Part shown: one piece after another, positions 52,284 to 62,078 of the stretch | Layout: each line of letters begins with the position of its first letter | How positions within the stretch are numbered: position 1 is the first letter of the stretch | NCBI RefSeq assembly: GCF_022968825.1 | Contig: NZ_JALHKS010000002.1 | Span: 372,001 to 436,000 of the forward strand | From: Chryseobacterium salipaludis | Lineage (GTDB): Bacteria > Bacteroidota > Bacteroidia > Flavobacteriales > Weeksellaceae | Length of the DNA stretch: 64,000 nt | Direction of reading: 5' to 3' | Position numbers and translations under genes: made by a program | The notes under the pieces: generated by a model | What the model was told of the DNA's origin: nothing | Seen by the model: only the letters and a program-made list of their open reading frames with translations | Databases searched by the model: none

Positions 52284-54689
52284 TCAGGAGCCGAGCGCTA
52301 GCTCAATTACCTGGCTCATTCGGTCCACGTAATGGATCTGCAAATCTTTCAGGTAATCCTTTTTAATTTCCTCCACGTCGCGGCGGTTGGCTTCGCACAG
52401 AATAATTTCCTTAATGCCGGCGCGGGCAGCAGCCAGCAGTTTTTCTTTAATGCCACCCACTGGCAGCACTTTTCCACGTAGCGTGATTTCGCCGGTCATG
52501 GCCAAATGCGGTTTCACTTTTTGGTTCCGGAAACTGGAAACGATCGAGGTGAGCATCGCGATACCTGCCGACGGTCCATCTTTCGGCGTCGCACCTTCCG
52601 GTACGTGTACATGAATATTTTTTTCTTTTAAATCTTCTTCGGAAATGCCCAGTTCTGCGTGTTTGGCTTTAATATATTCCAGCGCAATGGTCGCTGATTC
52701 CTTCATTACATTCCCCAGGTTTCCGGTCATGGTTAGATTGCCTTTACCAAAACTCAGAATACTTTCTATAAACAGAATGTCGCCGCCCACCTGGGTCCAA
52801 GCGAGCCCTGTTACAACGCCGGGCGCATCGGTTATTTCCGACAGGCTGCGCGGTCGCGGCACACCCAGGATTTCATCAATTTTTTCGATGGTTAATTTAG
52901 ACGAATAATCTTTCTCCAAAGCAGTCTGCAGCGCAACCCAGCGCGCAATGGAAGCAATTTGCTTTTCTAGGCGACGCACTCCGCTTTCGGAGGTATGGGC
53001 ATCAATAATATGTTTTAATTCTGCCGTGCCCAGTTTAAAGGATTTGGCCGTAAGTCCGTTTTCCTCCTGCTGCTTTTTAATAAGGTGTCGCTTGGCAATT
53101 TCAGTTTTTTCTTCAAGTGTATAGCCCGCAATTTCAATGACCTCCATACGATCCAGGAGCGGTCGCTGAACGGTAGACAGCGAGTTGGCGGTGGCAATGA
53201 ACATGACTTTGGAAAGGTCGTAACCAATCTCCAGGAAGTTGTCATAAAAACTGTTGTTCTGCTCGGGATCCAGCACTTCCAGCAAAGCAGAACTTGGGTC
53301 GCCGTGCGTGCCCTGCCCGAGTTTGTCGATCTCGTCCAGCACAATCACAGGATTAGAAGTTCCGGCTTTTTTAATGGATTGCAGAATTCGCCCAGCCATC
53401 GCGCCGATATAGGTTTTACGGTGTCCGCGGATTTCCGATTCATCATGCAGCCCGCCTAAGGACAAGCGAACGTATTTTCTCCCCAACGCATCTGCCACGG
53501 ATTTTCCCAAGGACGTTTTACCGACACCCGGAGGCCCCACGAGGCACAGGATCGGCGATTTCATATTATTTTTAAGCTTAAGCACGGCCATGTGTTCCAG
53601 GATGCGCTTTTTAATATCATCCAGGCCGTAATGTGCTTTGTCCAAAACCTTTTCGGCTTTGGCAATATCAAAAACATCCTTGGAATATTTCTGCCAGGGC
53701 AGATCAGTGAAGAAATCCAGATAATTACGCTGAACATTGTAATCCGGCGCATTTGGGTTTTGGCGCTGCAGGCGGTGAATTTCCTTCTGAAAATGCTCTT
53801 CCACTACCTCGCTCCATTTCAGTTTGGCTGCTTTTTCCTGCAGTTCTTCCACGTCGGATTCGGGGCCGCCGCCCAGTTCCTCCTGAATGGTCCGGATCTG
53901 CTGATTCAGGAAATATTCCCGTTGTTGTTTATCGAGGTCTTTACTGGTTTTCTGATGAATCTGGCTGCGCAGTTCCAGTTTTCGGTATTCATCATGCATC
54001 AGCGCGTAGCATTTTTCGGCCCGGCTGATGAGGCTTTTTTCTTCCAGTAGCTTTTGTTTCTGAGCCGGCAGGAAACTGGCGTTGGCGCAGATGAAGTTCA
54101 GCAAATCATCATTATCGCTGATGTTCTTAATCGCAAAACTGGCCGCGGAGGGAATATTCGGGTCCAGCTCGATCATTTTCAAGGCGAGATCTTTAATGTT
54201 TTCCAGCAGTGCGTCGTATTCGTCTTTTTTACGTGTGGAAGCGTCTTTGAGCGTGGTGATTTCTGCTTTAAAAAACGGCTTCTCTGCGGTGATCCGGTCA
54301 ATGCGGAAACGCTGGTATCCTTTGGTAATTGCTGTGATGTTCCCTTCGGGAAGCTGAATGATTTTAATAATGCGCGCCAAGGTGCCAATTGCATGCAGGT
54401 CTTCAGCTTCGGGGTTTTCCACACTGCTGTTTTTCTGGCTTACGATGCCGATGAGTTCATTATTTTGCTGGGCTTCCTGCAGGAGTTTAATGCTCATTTC
54501 GCGTCCGGCGGTAATGGGCATAATTACTTTCGGAAACATCACCATATTGCGCACGGGAAGAATGGGAAATACCTTTTGGTCGCTGTTCTCGGCAGCGTTT
54601 TCCAGGTCAGCCAGATTGATTTCTTCCGTTACAATGCTAAAACTGTCATCCAGAATATTTTCCAGATTAAGATCGTTTATATCAGTCAT
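52284..54689 (-). CDS. lon: ATP-dependent protease La
   Basis: 801 residues. N-terminal substrate-binding domain ([15 protein letters not shown]), AAA+ module with Walker [14 protein letters not shown] and Walker [11 protein letters not shown], and the serine-lysine protease domain with the catalytic Ser in [10 protein letters not shown] and Lys in [10 protein letters not shown]. Lon degrades misfolded and regulatory proteins. A perfect palindrome lies 11 bases upstream, a candidate regulatory site. Length and motifs are normal. Confidence 0.98.
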   Translation of the reverse strand: MTDINDLNLENILDDSFSIVTEEINLADLENAAENSDQKVFPILPVRNMVMFPKVIMPITAGREMSIKLLQEAQQNNELIGIVSQKNSSVENPEAEDLHAIGTLARIIKIIQLPEGNITAITKGYQRFRIDRITAEKPFFKAEITTLKDASTRKKDEYDALLENIKDLALKMIELDPNIPSAASFAIKNISDNDDLLNFICANASFLPAQKQKLLEEKSLISRAEKCYALMHDEYRKLELRSQIHQKTSKDLDKQQREYFLNQQIRTIQEELGGGPESDVEELQEKAAKLKWSEVVEEHFQKEIHRLQRQNPNAPDYNVQRNYLDFFTDLPWQKYSKDVFDIAKAEKVLDKAHYGLDDIKKRILEHMAVLKLKNNMKSPILCLVGPPGVGKTSLGKSVADALGRKYVRLSLGGLHDESEIRGHRKTYIGAMAGRILQSIKKAGTSNPVIVLDEIDKLGQGTHGDPSSALLEVLDPEQNNSFYDNFLEIGYDLSKVMFIATANSLSTVQRPLLDRMEVIEIAGYTLEEKTEIAKRHLIKKQQEENGLTAKSFKLGTAELKHIIDAHTSESGVRRLEKQIASIARWVALQTALEKDYSSKLTIEKIDEILGVPRPRSLSEITDAPGVVTGLAWTQVGGDILFIESILSFGKGNLTMTGNLGNVMKESATIALEYIKAKHAELGISEEDLKEKNIHVHVPEGATPKDGPSAGIAMLTSIVSSFRNQKVKPHLAMTGEITLRGKVLPVGGIKEKLLAAARAGIKEIILCEANRRDVEEIKKDYLKDLQIHYVDRMSQVIELALGS

Positions 54690-54699
54690 AATTTATAAT

Positions 54700-54716
54700 A
54701 ATGACATAATGTCATT
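54700..54716. promoter_or_regulatory. Perfect 17-bp palindrome upstream of lon
   Basis: AATGACATAATGTCATT: arms of eight bases around one central A, located 11 bases before the lon ATG (54689) and about 210 bases before the divergent foldase gene. Symmetric and isolated, it looks like a dimeric repressor operator. No matching half-sites were noticed elsewhere in the window. Confidence 0.5.
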
Positions 54717-54928
54717 GGAGTTAATGTAATTTTAAGACAAATGCAGCTAAAAAGCGCTGCATGGTCGGTTTTGAAAACAGTAGATTTAATGGCTCAAGCA
54801 GTATGCCAGCCGGAAAGAGCGCCAAAATTTCCTGAGCAGTGCCGCATTGCCTAAATTAGTTTTCTGATTTTTTTCTAATCTCTTAAAAATGTGTATTTTC
54901 GCACACTGATAAAATTTATACATAAACA

Positions 54929-57073
54929 ATGGCAATTTTAGGAGAAATTAGAAACAGGCCTTGGCTTTTGATGGGGATAATTGCAGTAGCAATGCTGGCT
55001 TTCGTAGTCAACCCGGACAGCCTGGAAAAACTCTTCGGCGCCGAACCCGGTGTATATGGGGAAGTAAACGGTGAGAAAATCACCAAGGAAGAGTTTGATG
55101 ATCAGCTCTTTATCCTGCAACAGCAGGCGCAGCAGCAGGGACAGCCTGCGCGCGGTCTGGAAGAGCAGGCCTGGCAGATGCTGGTGCAGTCCAAGCTGAT
55201 CAAGCAGCAGTTTGAGAAAATGGGCTTCACCCTGACCGATGATATGTTCTGGAACCAGTTGCAGTTCGATCCTATGTTTGCCCAGAATCCTGAGAACTTT
55301 GATGCCAAAGGAAACTTTAAAATTCAGGAAATTAAAAAGCAGGTGGAGGAATTAAAAACCACCAACGCAGAATTCTATAACAACTGGTTAAAAACCCGCC
55401 GCGCAATCGAATACAGAATGATGGCGCGCCAGCTTTTTGCAAATGTTTCCACCGGAATTACCGTGAGCAAAAAAGAAGCAGAGCAGGTGATGAAAGAGCG
55501 CGATCAGCTGGCGGAAATTGATTTCATTAAAGTGGATTACGACGCGTACGCTCAGAAAAATCCGGTGAAAGTAACGACCAGCGATCTGAAAGATTATATC
55601 AGCAAGCACCCGGTCATGTTCAAAAGAGATGCAAGCCGCAACCTGGGTGTTGTTTTGTTCCCGGCACAGCCAAGTGCAGAGGACGATGCAGCGGTACTGG
55701 CAGAAATTAATAAGCTGTATACCGAAGGAAGCGACATGAGTGGCGGAAAGGAAAATTTCCAGAACACCACGAATGATTCCATGTTTGTGGCACTGAATTC
55801 TGATATGCCGTTCAATCCACAGTATTTCCCTGCAAGCCAGTTGCCGGCTGCGATTAAGGATAAAGTTGCTTCCGCGCCGATCGGGGCAACATTCGGTCCG
55901 TACAAAGAGCAAAACCTGTATGTGGTTTCTAAACTGGTTGACAAGAAACCGGCAGATTCTACATTATCAAGACATATCCTGGTGACGTACAAAGGAAATC
56001 AGGCGGCCGGCGCTGAAACCCGTTCGAAGGAACAAGCAAAGAAACTGGCTGATTCCATTGCAGCCGTCGTAAAAGCGGATCCGTCTAAATTTGCAGAAAT
56101 GCTGAAGTATTCTGCGGATCCGGGCTCTGCCCAACAAGGCGGAAGCGTGGGCTGGACCACACCGGAAACGCCGTTTGTGCCGGAGTATCTGGACTTCCTG
56201 GCGAACAACGGAAAAGGAGCTACCTCAGTCGTGGAAACTATGTACGGATACCATGTCATCAACATTGAAGACAAAAAATCCGGCGCCATGGGATACAAAA
56301 TTGCGAACTTGATCAAAGCCATCAAACCGTCTGATAAAACAGAAAACGAGGTGTACACCAAAGCAACCAAGTTCATTCAGCAGGTACAGGGCAAGAGTTT
56401 CAATGACTTCGCCAATATTGCCAGGAAAGCAAACTATAACTTTAATAATCCACGCGAAGTAGGCCGTTTCCAGGGTCAGATTATGGGACTGGGGACTGAT
56501 AAAGATGAGGAAATCATTGCCTGGGCTTTTGATAAGAAAAGAAAGAAAGGAGATACTGATATTTTCACAGTGGACGGTACCGGTGATCGCGTAGTAGTAT
56601 ATGTAAACGGAATCCAGGATGCCGGCACGGCAGATCCGGAAGCAGTTCGTGATCAGATCGAGCCTATCGTCCGTAATCAGATGCTGGCTAAGCAGATCAG
56701 CGATAAAATCAATTCTGCAAAGGCTTCCACTTTGGATCAGCTGGCAAAAACTTTCGGTACCCGCAAAGAATCTACACAGGTGAATATGCTGTCGCCGATG
56801 GTGAACGGTGCCATGGAACCTAAAGTTGCCGGAGCTGCGTTTGGCGTTGCTAAAAACAAGCTATCTAAGCCGGTGGAAGGAATGACCGGTGTGTATGTAG
56901 TGCTGAAGAAAAACGAAATCGTGAACAAACAACCAGGCGATGTGAAACAAATGGTACAAGCGATTGCCGGACAAACTTCACAGCAGTTCGGCCAGGCCTT
57001 GCTGAAGAGCCTGCAGGATAACGCGAAAATCAAAGATTACCGCATCGAGCTGTACAATCGCAGCGCACAGTAA
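54929..57073 (+). CDS. PpiD-like periplasmic foldase/peptidyl-prolyl isomerase
   Basis: 714 residues. One N-terminal membrane anchor (PWLLMGIIAVAMLAFVV), a SurA-N-like chaperone segment (YGEVNGEKITKEEFDDQLFI), a parvulin-type PPIase domain in the middle (SRHILVTYKGNQ, GSVGWTTPETPFVPEYLDFL, YGYHVINIEDKK) and a helical C-terminus. Anchored in the inner membrane, it folds proteins crossing the periplasm and helps outer-membrane protein biogenesis, consistent with bamD and lptE elsewhere in the window. Followed by a strong terminator. A TATTTTCG box (54894-54901), one mismatch from consensus, precedes it. Confidence 0.92.
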   Translation: MAILGEIRNRPWLLMGIIAVAMLAFVVNPDSLEKLFGAEPGVYGEVNGEKITKEEFDDQLFILQQQAQQQGQPARGLEEQAWQMLVQSKLIKQQFEKMGFTLTDDMFWNQLQFDPMFAQNPENFDAKGNFKIQEIKKQVEELKTTNAEFYNNWLKTRRAIEYRMMARQLFANVSTGITVSKKEAEQVMKERDQLAEIDFIKVDYDAYAQKNPVKVTTSDLKDYISKHPVMFKRDASRNLGVVLFPAQPSAEDDAAVLAEINKLYTEGSDMSGGKENFQNTTNDSMFVALNSDMPFNPQYFPASQLPAAIKDKVASAPIGATFGPYKEQNLYVVSKLVDKKPADSTLSRHILVTYKGNQAAGAETRSKEQAKKLADSIAAVVKADPSKFAEMLKYSADPGSAQQGGSVGWTTPETPFVPEYLDFLANNGKGATSVVETMYGYHVINIEDKKSGAMGYKIANLIKAIKPSDKTENEVYTKATKFIQQVQGKSFNDFANIARKANYNFNNPREVGRFQGQIMGLGTDKDEEIIAWAFDKKRKKGDTDIFTVDGTGDRVVVYVNGIQDAGTADPEAVRDQIEPIVRNQMLAKQISDKINSAKASTLDQLAKTFGTRKESTQVNMLSPMVNGAMEPKVAGAAFGVAKNKLSKPVEGMTGVYVVLKKNEIVNKQPGDVKQMVQAIAGQTSQQFGQALLKSLQDNAKIKDYRIELYNRSAQ

Positions 57074-57097
57074 TTTTTTGTTAAGATTATATGATGG

Positions 57098-57123
57098 AAA
57101 GCGACCCGTTTGGGTCGCTTTTT
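57098..57123 (+). terminator. Intrinsic terminator after foldase gene
   Basis: A perfect 10-bp stem (AAAGCGACCC at 57098-57107, GGGTCGCTTT at 57112-57121), 4-base loop, then T run. Confidence 0.9.
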
Positions 57124-57170
57124 GTATGGCGTGGAAGGGCTGTTGCAGCCAGTGTTTATGTAAAATGTAT

Positions 57171-57178
57171 TATATTTG
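57171..57178 (+). promoter_or_regulatory. -7 promoter box (TATATTTG) of MCE operon
   Basis: Exact TAnnTTTG match, 21 bases before the GTG start at 57200. Confidence 0.6.
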
Positions 57179-57199
57179 TTTCCTTAAATTTACCCCAAA

Positions 57200-58150
57200 G
57201 TGAAATTCACCAAAGAGATAAAAGCAGGGCTGATTGCGCTTCTTGCCATAGTAGGTTTCGTGTTTCTGTTCCAGTTTATGAAAGGCAAAAGCCTTTTTAC
57301 TACCGATAATATTTTCTACGCAAAATTTGATAACGTGGAAGGGCTGGAACCTTCCAATCCTGTCTCTATCAACGGACTTAAGGTCGGGCAGGTAGATAAG
57401 ATTATCCCTATCGTAGAACCCGACGGCAAGCTGCATTTTGTGATTAAAGTTATTATCGATAACAGTTTCCATTTCTCCAAAAAGTCTACGCTCGAAATCT
57501 TTGAACCGGGAATTATGTCCGGTAAGGAAATGCGGGTGAATCTGGCCTACGGTGGCGAAATAGCCAAAGACGGTGATACGCTGGACGGCGCTTTTAAACT
57601 TTCAATGCTTAATAATATATCTTCGCAGGTGGGACCGGTGAAAGATCAACTGCAGGTAGTACTGAAGCGCGTGGATTCTTTAACCAACAATGCCAATAAA
57701 ATTTTCGATGATCAGAACCGGACAGAAATCCGTGCTTTGCTGGCCAATCTGAACCGTACGGTAGGTTCCTTTGAAGCTGCCTCGCGCCAGACCAATGCTT
57801 TGCTTAGAAATAATGATCCGCGTATTCAGCAAATGCTGGAGAATGCGAACCTGGCCACCATCAGCGCACGTACGGCGATTGATAAATATGGCCGCGTTGC
57901 CGAGCAGGTGGATGTTCAGAAATTAAATAATACCATCGATAAGTTAAGCACGACTGCAGATAAATTAAACGGTGTAATTTCAGGAATTCAAAACGGTGAA
58001 GGCAGCCTCGGGAAGCTTACGCAGGATGAAGAATTATACCAAAACCTGAATATGACGGCAGAAAACCTTAATAAACTGGTAGAAGATCTGAAAGCCAATC
58101 CGAAACGCTACCTGAACTTCTCTGTCTTCGGCAAAAATACTAAAGACTAA
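57200..58150 (+). CDS. MCE/MlaD domain protein
   Basis: 316 residues with GTG start, one N-terminal membrane helix (AGLIALLAIVGFVFLFQFM) and an MCE/MlaD domain: FDNVEGLEPSNPVSINGLKV is the family signature, followed by helical coiled coil that probably lines a lipid tunnel (RTEIRALLANLNRTVGSF). It is anchored in the inner membrane and carries lipids with an MlaEF pump; mlaE and mlaF are at 44349-45919. Its stop is ten bases before the membrane Fe-S protein gene, giving an MCE-redox operon. Confidence 0.92.
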   Translation: MKFTKEIKAGLIALLAIVGFVFLFQFMKGKSLFTTDNIFYAKFDNVEGLEPSNPVSINGLKVGQVDKIIPIVEPDGKLHFVIKVIIDNSFHFSKKSTLEIFEPGIMSGKEMRVNLAYGGEIAKDGDTLDGAFKLSMLNNISSQVGPVKDQLQVVLKRVDSLTNNANKIFDDQNRTEIRALLANLNRTVGSFEAASRQTNALLRNNDPRIQQMLENANLATISARTAIDKYGRVAEQVDVQKLNNTIDKLSTTADKLNGVISGIQNGEGSLGKLTQDEELYQNLNMTAENLNKLVEDLKANPKRYLNFSVFGKNTKD

Positions 58151-58160
58151 ATCCTACACT

Positions 58161-59492
58161 ATGCAGTATCTTCCTAGTATCATTTTTGTGATTGCCCTCC
58201 TGGCAGGGTTTGGGCTTTTTGCCAAAAGTCTGCGGGAAATTTACCGCAATATCCGCCTCGGGAAAGCAATTGACCGGAGCGACCATCCGGCAGAACGCTG
58301 GCAGGTGATGGGCCGCGTGGCGCTGGGCCAAAGTAAGATGACCAAGCGCCCGATTGCGGGAATTCTGCATATCATCGTATATGTAGGTTTTGTTATTATC
58401 AATATCGAACTGCTGGAAATTATTGTTGACGGGATTTTCGGAACACATCGTTTTCTGGCAAGCATCTTTGGTAATGCTTTTTATAATGTATTTACCGCAA
58501 CACTGGAAGTGCTGGCACTGCTAGTAATTGTAGCGGTAGTTTTATTCTTTATCAGAAGAAACTTTTATGGTATTCGAAGATTCCAGATGAAGGAATTGTT
58601 TGGCTGGCCCAAGGAAGATGCCAACTGGATTCTGATTATTGAGTTTGCGCTTATGGTGGCGTTTTTCACCATGAATGCAGCCGATTCTGTTTTGCAGCAA
58701 CAGTATGTGTACGCAGTGCACGGCAGTTTCCCTATTTCATCTAATATTCTTGCTCCTCTTTTCCAAAACCTCAGCGAAAATTCTTTGGTTTTAATCGAAC
58801 GCGGTGCGTGGTGGTTCCATTTTATCGGGATTCTTTTCTTTATGAATTACCTGTATTATTCCAAGCACCTGCATATTATCCTGGCGTTCCCGAATACATG
58901 GTTTGCAAAGCTGACTCCAAAAGGACATTTTAACAATTTGGCGTCGGTTACAAAAGAAATCAAGCTGATGATGGACCCGAATGCTGATCCGTACGCAGCG
59001 CCGGCGGAAACCGAGACATCGACAGAACCGGAAAAGTTTGGTGCTGATGATATCTTTGATCTGAATCAGGTACAATTGCTGAATGCATATTCCTGCACAG
59101 AATGCGGACGCTGTACTGCGGTGTGTCCCGCCAATATTACGGGCAAGAAACTTTCGCCAAGAAAGATTATGATGGATACCCGCGACCGTATCGAAGAAGT
59201 TGGCAAGAATATCAATAAAAACGGAAAGTTCGTGGATGATGGGAAAAAGCTGATAGATGACCATATCGAGCGGGAGGAAATTTGGGCCTGTACGACCTGC
59301 AACGCCTGCGTGGAAGCCTGCCCGGTTTTGATTGATCCGCTTTCCATTATTATGGAACTCCGCCGTTTCCTGGTAATGGAACAGTCCGCGGCACCGCAGG
59401 AATTAAATCAAATGATGACCAATGTGGAAAACAACGCGGCACCGTGGCAATACAACCAGGCGGACCGCTTGAACTGGGCGTCCGATAATTAA
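58161..59492 (+). CDS. Membrane iron-sulfur protein (HdrD/DsrK-NarI-like)
   Basis: 443 residues. N-terminal membrane region with five or six helices (YLPSIIFVIALLAGFGLF and later LIIEFALMVAFFTMNAAD, with candidate heme histidines), then a cytoplasmic domain with two 4Fe-4S motifs: CTECGRCTAVCP and CTTCNACVEACP. This matches the membrane electron-carrier subunits that pair with CCG-domain proteins. It probably passes electrons between quinone and its downstream partner. It lies ten bases after the MCE gene and 47 bases before the CCG gene. Confidence 0.9.
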   Translation: MQYLPSIIFVIALLAGFGLFAKSLREIYRNIRLGKAIDRSDHPAERWQVMGRVALGQSKMTKRPIAGILHIIVYVGFVIINIELLEIIVDGIFGTHRFLASIFGNAFYNVFTATLEVLALLVIVAVVLFFIRRNFYGIRRFQMKELFGWPKEDANWILIIEFALMVAFFTMNAADSVLQQQYVYAVHGSFPISSNILAPLFQNLSENSLVLIERGAWWFHFIGILFFMNYLYYSKHLHIILAFPNTWFAKLTPKGHFNNLASVTKEIKLMMDPNADPYAAPAETETSTEPEKFGADDIFDLNQVQLLNAYSCTECGRCTAVCPANITGKKLSPRKIMMDTRDRIEEVGKNINKNGKFVDDGKKLIDDHIEREEIWACTTCNACVEACPVLIDPLSIIMELRRFLVMEQSAAPQELNQMMTNVENNAAPWQYNQADRLNWASDN

Positions 59493-59539
59493 AACACCTG
59501 TTCTTTTTAAAAACAGTTTTATTCAAAGGAATTTAAATA

Positions 59540-60325
59540 ATGGAATTCAAGATAAAAACAATGGCAGAATATGCTGCCGAGGGCAAAATGCCGGAAGTAC
59601 TTTTTTTTGTAGGGTGCGCCGGCAGTTTTGATGATAGAGCCAAAAAAATCACCAAAGCTTTCTGTAAAATATTACACAAAGTGGGCGTGGAGTTTGCGGT
59701 GCTCGGGCAGGAAGAATCCTGCAATGGCGATCCTGCTAAACGTGCCGGTAACGAGTTTATTTTCCAAATGATGGCGCTCACCAATATCGAAATTATGAAC
59801 GGCTACGGAATCAAGAGAATTGTGACTTCCTGCCCGCATTGTTTTAATATTTTAAAAAATGAATATCCCGGTTTGGGCGGTAACTATGAAGTAATGCACC
59901 ACACACAGTTTCTTAAAAAACTGATGCAGGAAGGCCGTTTAAAAATTGAAGGCGGCTCTTTCAGCGGTCGGAAGATTACTTTCCACGATCCGTGTTATCT
60001 TGGGCGCGGGAACGGGGAATATGAAGCACCACGCCAGTTGCTCGAGAAACTCGATGCCGAACTCGTGGAGATGAAACGCTGTAAATCTAACGGACTTTGT
60101 TGCGGTGCCGGCGGTGCACAGATGTTTAAAGAACCGGAGCCGGGCAATAAAGACATTAACATTGAGAGAACCGAGGAGGCGCTGGCATTTAAACCCAATG
60201 TTATCGCAACCGGTTGCCCGTTCTGCATGACGATGATGACCGATGGTGTGAAGCATTTCGACCAGAATAACAATGTAGAAGTAAAGGATATTGCGGAACT
60301 GCTGGCCGAGGCAGAAGATTTATAA
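59540..60325 (+). CDS. CCG-domain (HdrB/GlpC/LutA-like) iron-sulfur protein
   Basis: 261 residues. Cysteine-rich CCG-type domain: SCNGDPAKRAGNE, TSCPHCFN, the diagnostic CCGAGGAQMF and TGCPFCMTM. Such domains bind an unusual cluster and act with membrane Fe-S proteins of the type encoded just upstream. The substrate could be a disulfide, lactate or another two-electron donor; nothing in the sequence selects among them. It is probably co-transcribed with the MCE and Fe-S genes. Confidence 0.9.
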   Translation: MEFKIKTMAEYAAEGKMPEVLFFVGCAGSFDDRAKKITKAFCKILHKVGVEFAVLGQEESCNGDPAKRAGNEFIFQMMALTNIEIMNGYGIKRIVTSCPHCFNILKNEYPGLGGNYEVMHHTQFLKKLMQEGRLKIEGGSFSGRKITFHDPCYLGRGNGEYEAPRQLLEKLDAELVEMKRCKSNGLCCGAGGAQMFKEPEPGNKDINIERTEEALAFKPNVIATGCPFCMTMMTDGVKHFDQNNNVEVKDIAELLAEAEDL

Positions 60326-60358
60326 ACTTGTTGCCGGTTCACTTTAAAATTTATCCAA

Positions 60359-60850
60359 ATGAAAATTGAAGAATCACATATTGTAGAAACCAACGATTAC
60401 CGGGTGATTATTTATCCGGCCTCGCGACCTTTTTCGCCGCGCGAAAGCAAGGACATTACGGAGAAGTTATTTGATTTCCTGGCAACGTGGGCAGCACACG
60501 GAAAACCGCTTTCTGCATCGTTTAAGATTGAAAAGAACCAGTTTATCGTCATCTGTGTAGATGAGGAAAAGGAACAGGCTTCCGGTTGTTCTATTGATGA
60601 ACTGGGCCGCCTGATGAAAGCAGTCGATGCCGAGTACCAATTAGGCTTATTCGATCGCATGAAAGCGAGCTTCGTGGAAGACGGACAGATCAAAACGATG
60701 AAGCTGCAGGATTTCCGGAAAGGCCTCAAGGAAGGAACCATTCCGCAAAACATCGAGGTCTTCGATTTTTCCAAGAATACCTACGTCTCCTTTCTGAGTG
60801 ATTTCCTGTTGCCGCTGCGCCGCAGCTGGGCGGGTGTGTATGTGGATTAA
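60359..60850 (+). CDS. Conserved protein of unknown function (no ATPase motifs)
   Basis: 163 residues. I recognise it as a conserved flavobacterial gene that databases often label ABC transporter ATPase, but no Walker A, signature or Walker B motif is visible. It has an N-terminal alpha-beta part (YRVIIYPASRPFSPRESKDI, FIVICVDEEKEQ) and a C-terminal segment with aromatic residues (SDFLLPLRRSWAGVYVD). It is the last gene of the MCE-Fe-S-CCG operon, 33 bases after the CCG gene, and a terminator follows. A redox partner role is a guess from context. Confidence 0.75.
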   Translation: MKIEESHIVETNDYRVIIYPASRPFSPRESKDITEKLFDFLATWAAHGKPLSASFKIEKNQFIVICVDEEKEQASGCSIDELGRLMKAVDAEYQLGLFDRMKASFVEDGQIKTMKLQDFRKGLKEGTIPQNIEVFDFSKNTYVSFLSDFLLPLRRSWAGVYVD

Positions 60851-60876
60851 GAGGCACATAAAATGAAAAGTAGTAG

Positions 60877-60908
60877 CCCTTCAGTTTTTGAACTGAGGGG
60901 TCTTTTTT
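60877..60908 (+). terminator. Intrinsic terminator of the MCE-redox operon
   Basis: A nine-pair stem with one bulged T (CCCT-CAGTT with AACTG-AGGG) around 60877-60899, followed by TCTTTTTT. Confidence 0.75.
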
Positions 60909-60925
60909 GCAAATAGCCGAATGGC

Positions 60926-60933
60926 TATATTTG
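60926..60933 (+). promoter_or_regulatory. -7 promoter box (TATATTTG) for glycosyltransferase
   Basis: Exact TAnnTTTG match, 13 bases before the ATG at 60947. Confidence 0.55.
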
Positions 60934-60946
60934 AGGACAATTGTGT

Positions 60947-62077
60947 ATGAAAAAAGTTTTATTTCTTACGACTGCCCACCACCACGATGATGACAGGGTA
61001 TTTCATCATCAGGCAAAAAGTCTGCGGGATGCCGGATATCATGTGAAGGTAACCAGCCTGTCCTCTACATTTTCGGGTATTCTGGATTGTATAGAAATAG
61101 AAGCTATTGACGCTTTGCACAAGTCCATCCGGGAAAAAGCTGCAATTATGAGCGATGTCTGCGAACAATTTGCACCTGATATTATAATCTGTTCCGAACC
61201 TTTAGCCGTACTTGCAGCAAAGCGCTACAAAAGGAAACGTTCCATCGCAATTGTGTACGATGTTACTGAATGGTACCCCTCACTGCGCATGATCCACCAC
61301 ACACATTTCTTAGGAAAAGTTGGTAAATTTTTCAAATATTCTTTTATTCAGCTATTGGCAGGGAAGGCAGCCACCCATTTTATTTTTGGAGAGGAAAGCA
61401 AACAGTTTCCACTGAATTATTTTTTTCCACGCAAGCCGAACCTATTGCTGCCCTATTATCCTGACCTGGAATTCATTTCCACCCATATCAGGACCTTTGA
61501 TAGAAGTAAGATAACATTGTGTTACACCGGCAGAATATCAGAAAAAGATGGGATTGATAATTTTTTTCAGGTAGCAAATTTGTTACAAAGAAGAAATCCG
61601 GGTTCTTTAATTAAATTGCTCATTATCGGTAAGGCTCAAAGTACTTCTGATCAGGAAAAATTACAGGAATGCATTAATGCATTTGGGAAAGAAAAAGTTA
61701 CTTTTAAAGATCCCGTTCCGCTGAAGGAATTTACAGCTGCTCTTAAAGATGCTGACTTCTGCTTCGACCTCCGGAAGAAAAATTTTGAATCCACGCATTG
61801 TCTGCCCATCAAAATATTTTATTATGCTGGAGCCGGGAAACCGGTTATGTATTCGAACATGAAAGCCACACGGCGACATCTAAATGTTTCTCGCTTTGGT
61901 CATCTGGTTGAACCTGAAGATATTGAACAGATTGTGTTTTACCTGGAAGAGTATATGCAAGACGAATCAAAGTATCAGTCTCATGCAGAAAATGCTGTTG
62001 CTGTTGTTTTGGAACAGTATAACTGGCAGGCGATTGCGCCCTCCTTTCTTCAATTCATCCGTGACGCTGTTAGGTAA
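60947..62077 (+). CDS. Glycosyltransferase (GT4-like)
   Basis: 376 residues with two Rossmann halves. The N-terminus MKKVLFLTTAHHHDDDRVFH resembles family-4 glycosyltransferases, and the C-terminal half has YTGRISEKDGIDNF, LLIIGKA and the KIFYYAGAGKPVM donor-binding region (E/G-rich loop). The start is ATG at 60947, since the six bases of upstream frame are non-coding by promoter position. The gene is followed after one base by a flippase gene, so they likely belong to a polysaccharide or glycoconjugate pathway, as does the sugar transferase at 45960. Confidence 0.87.
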   Translation: MKKVLFLTTAHHHDDDRVFHHQAKSLRDAGYHVKVTSLSSTFSGILDCIEIEAIDALHKSIREKAAIMSDVCEQFAPDIIICSEPLAVLAAKRYKRKRSIAIVYDVTEWYPSLRMIHHTHFLGKVGKFFKYSFIQLLAGKAATHFIFGEESKQFPLNYFFPRKPNLLLPYYPDLEFISTHIRTFDRSKITLCYTGRISEKDGIDNFFQVANLLQRRNPGSLIKLLIIGKAQSTSDQEKLQECINAFGKEKVTFKDPVPLKEFTAALKDADFCFDLRKKNFESTHCLPIKIFYYAGAGKPVMYSNMKATRRHLNVSRFGHLVEPEDIEQIVFYLEEYMQDESKYQSHAENAVAVVLEQYNWQAIAPSFLQFIRDAVR

Positions 62078-62078
62078 C

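Noticed and set aside
61884-62078. 65-codon N-terminal extension of the flippase gene
   Set aside because: It lies inside the glycosyltransferase gene in another frame and encodes no membrane helix expected at the start of a flippase.
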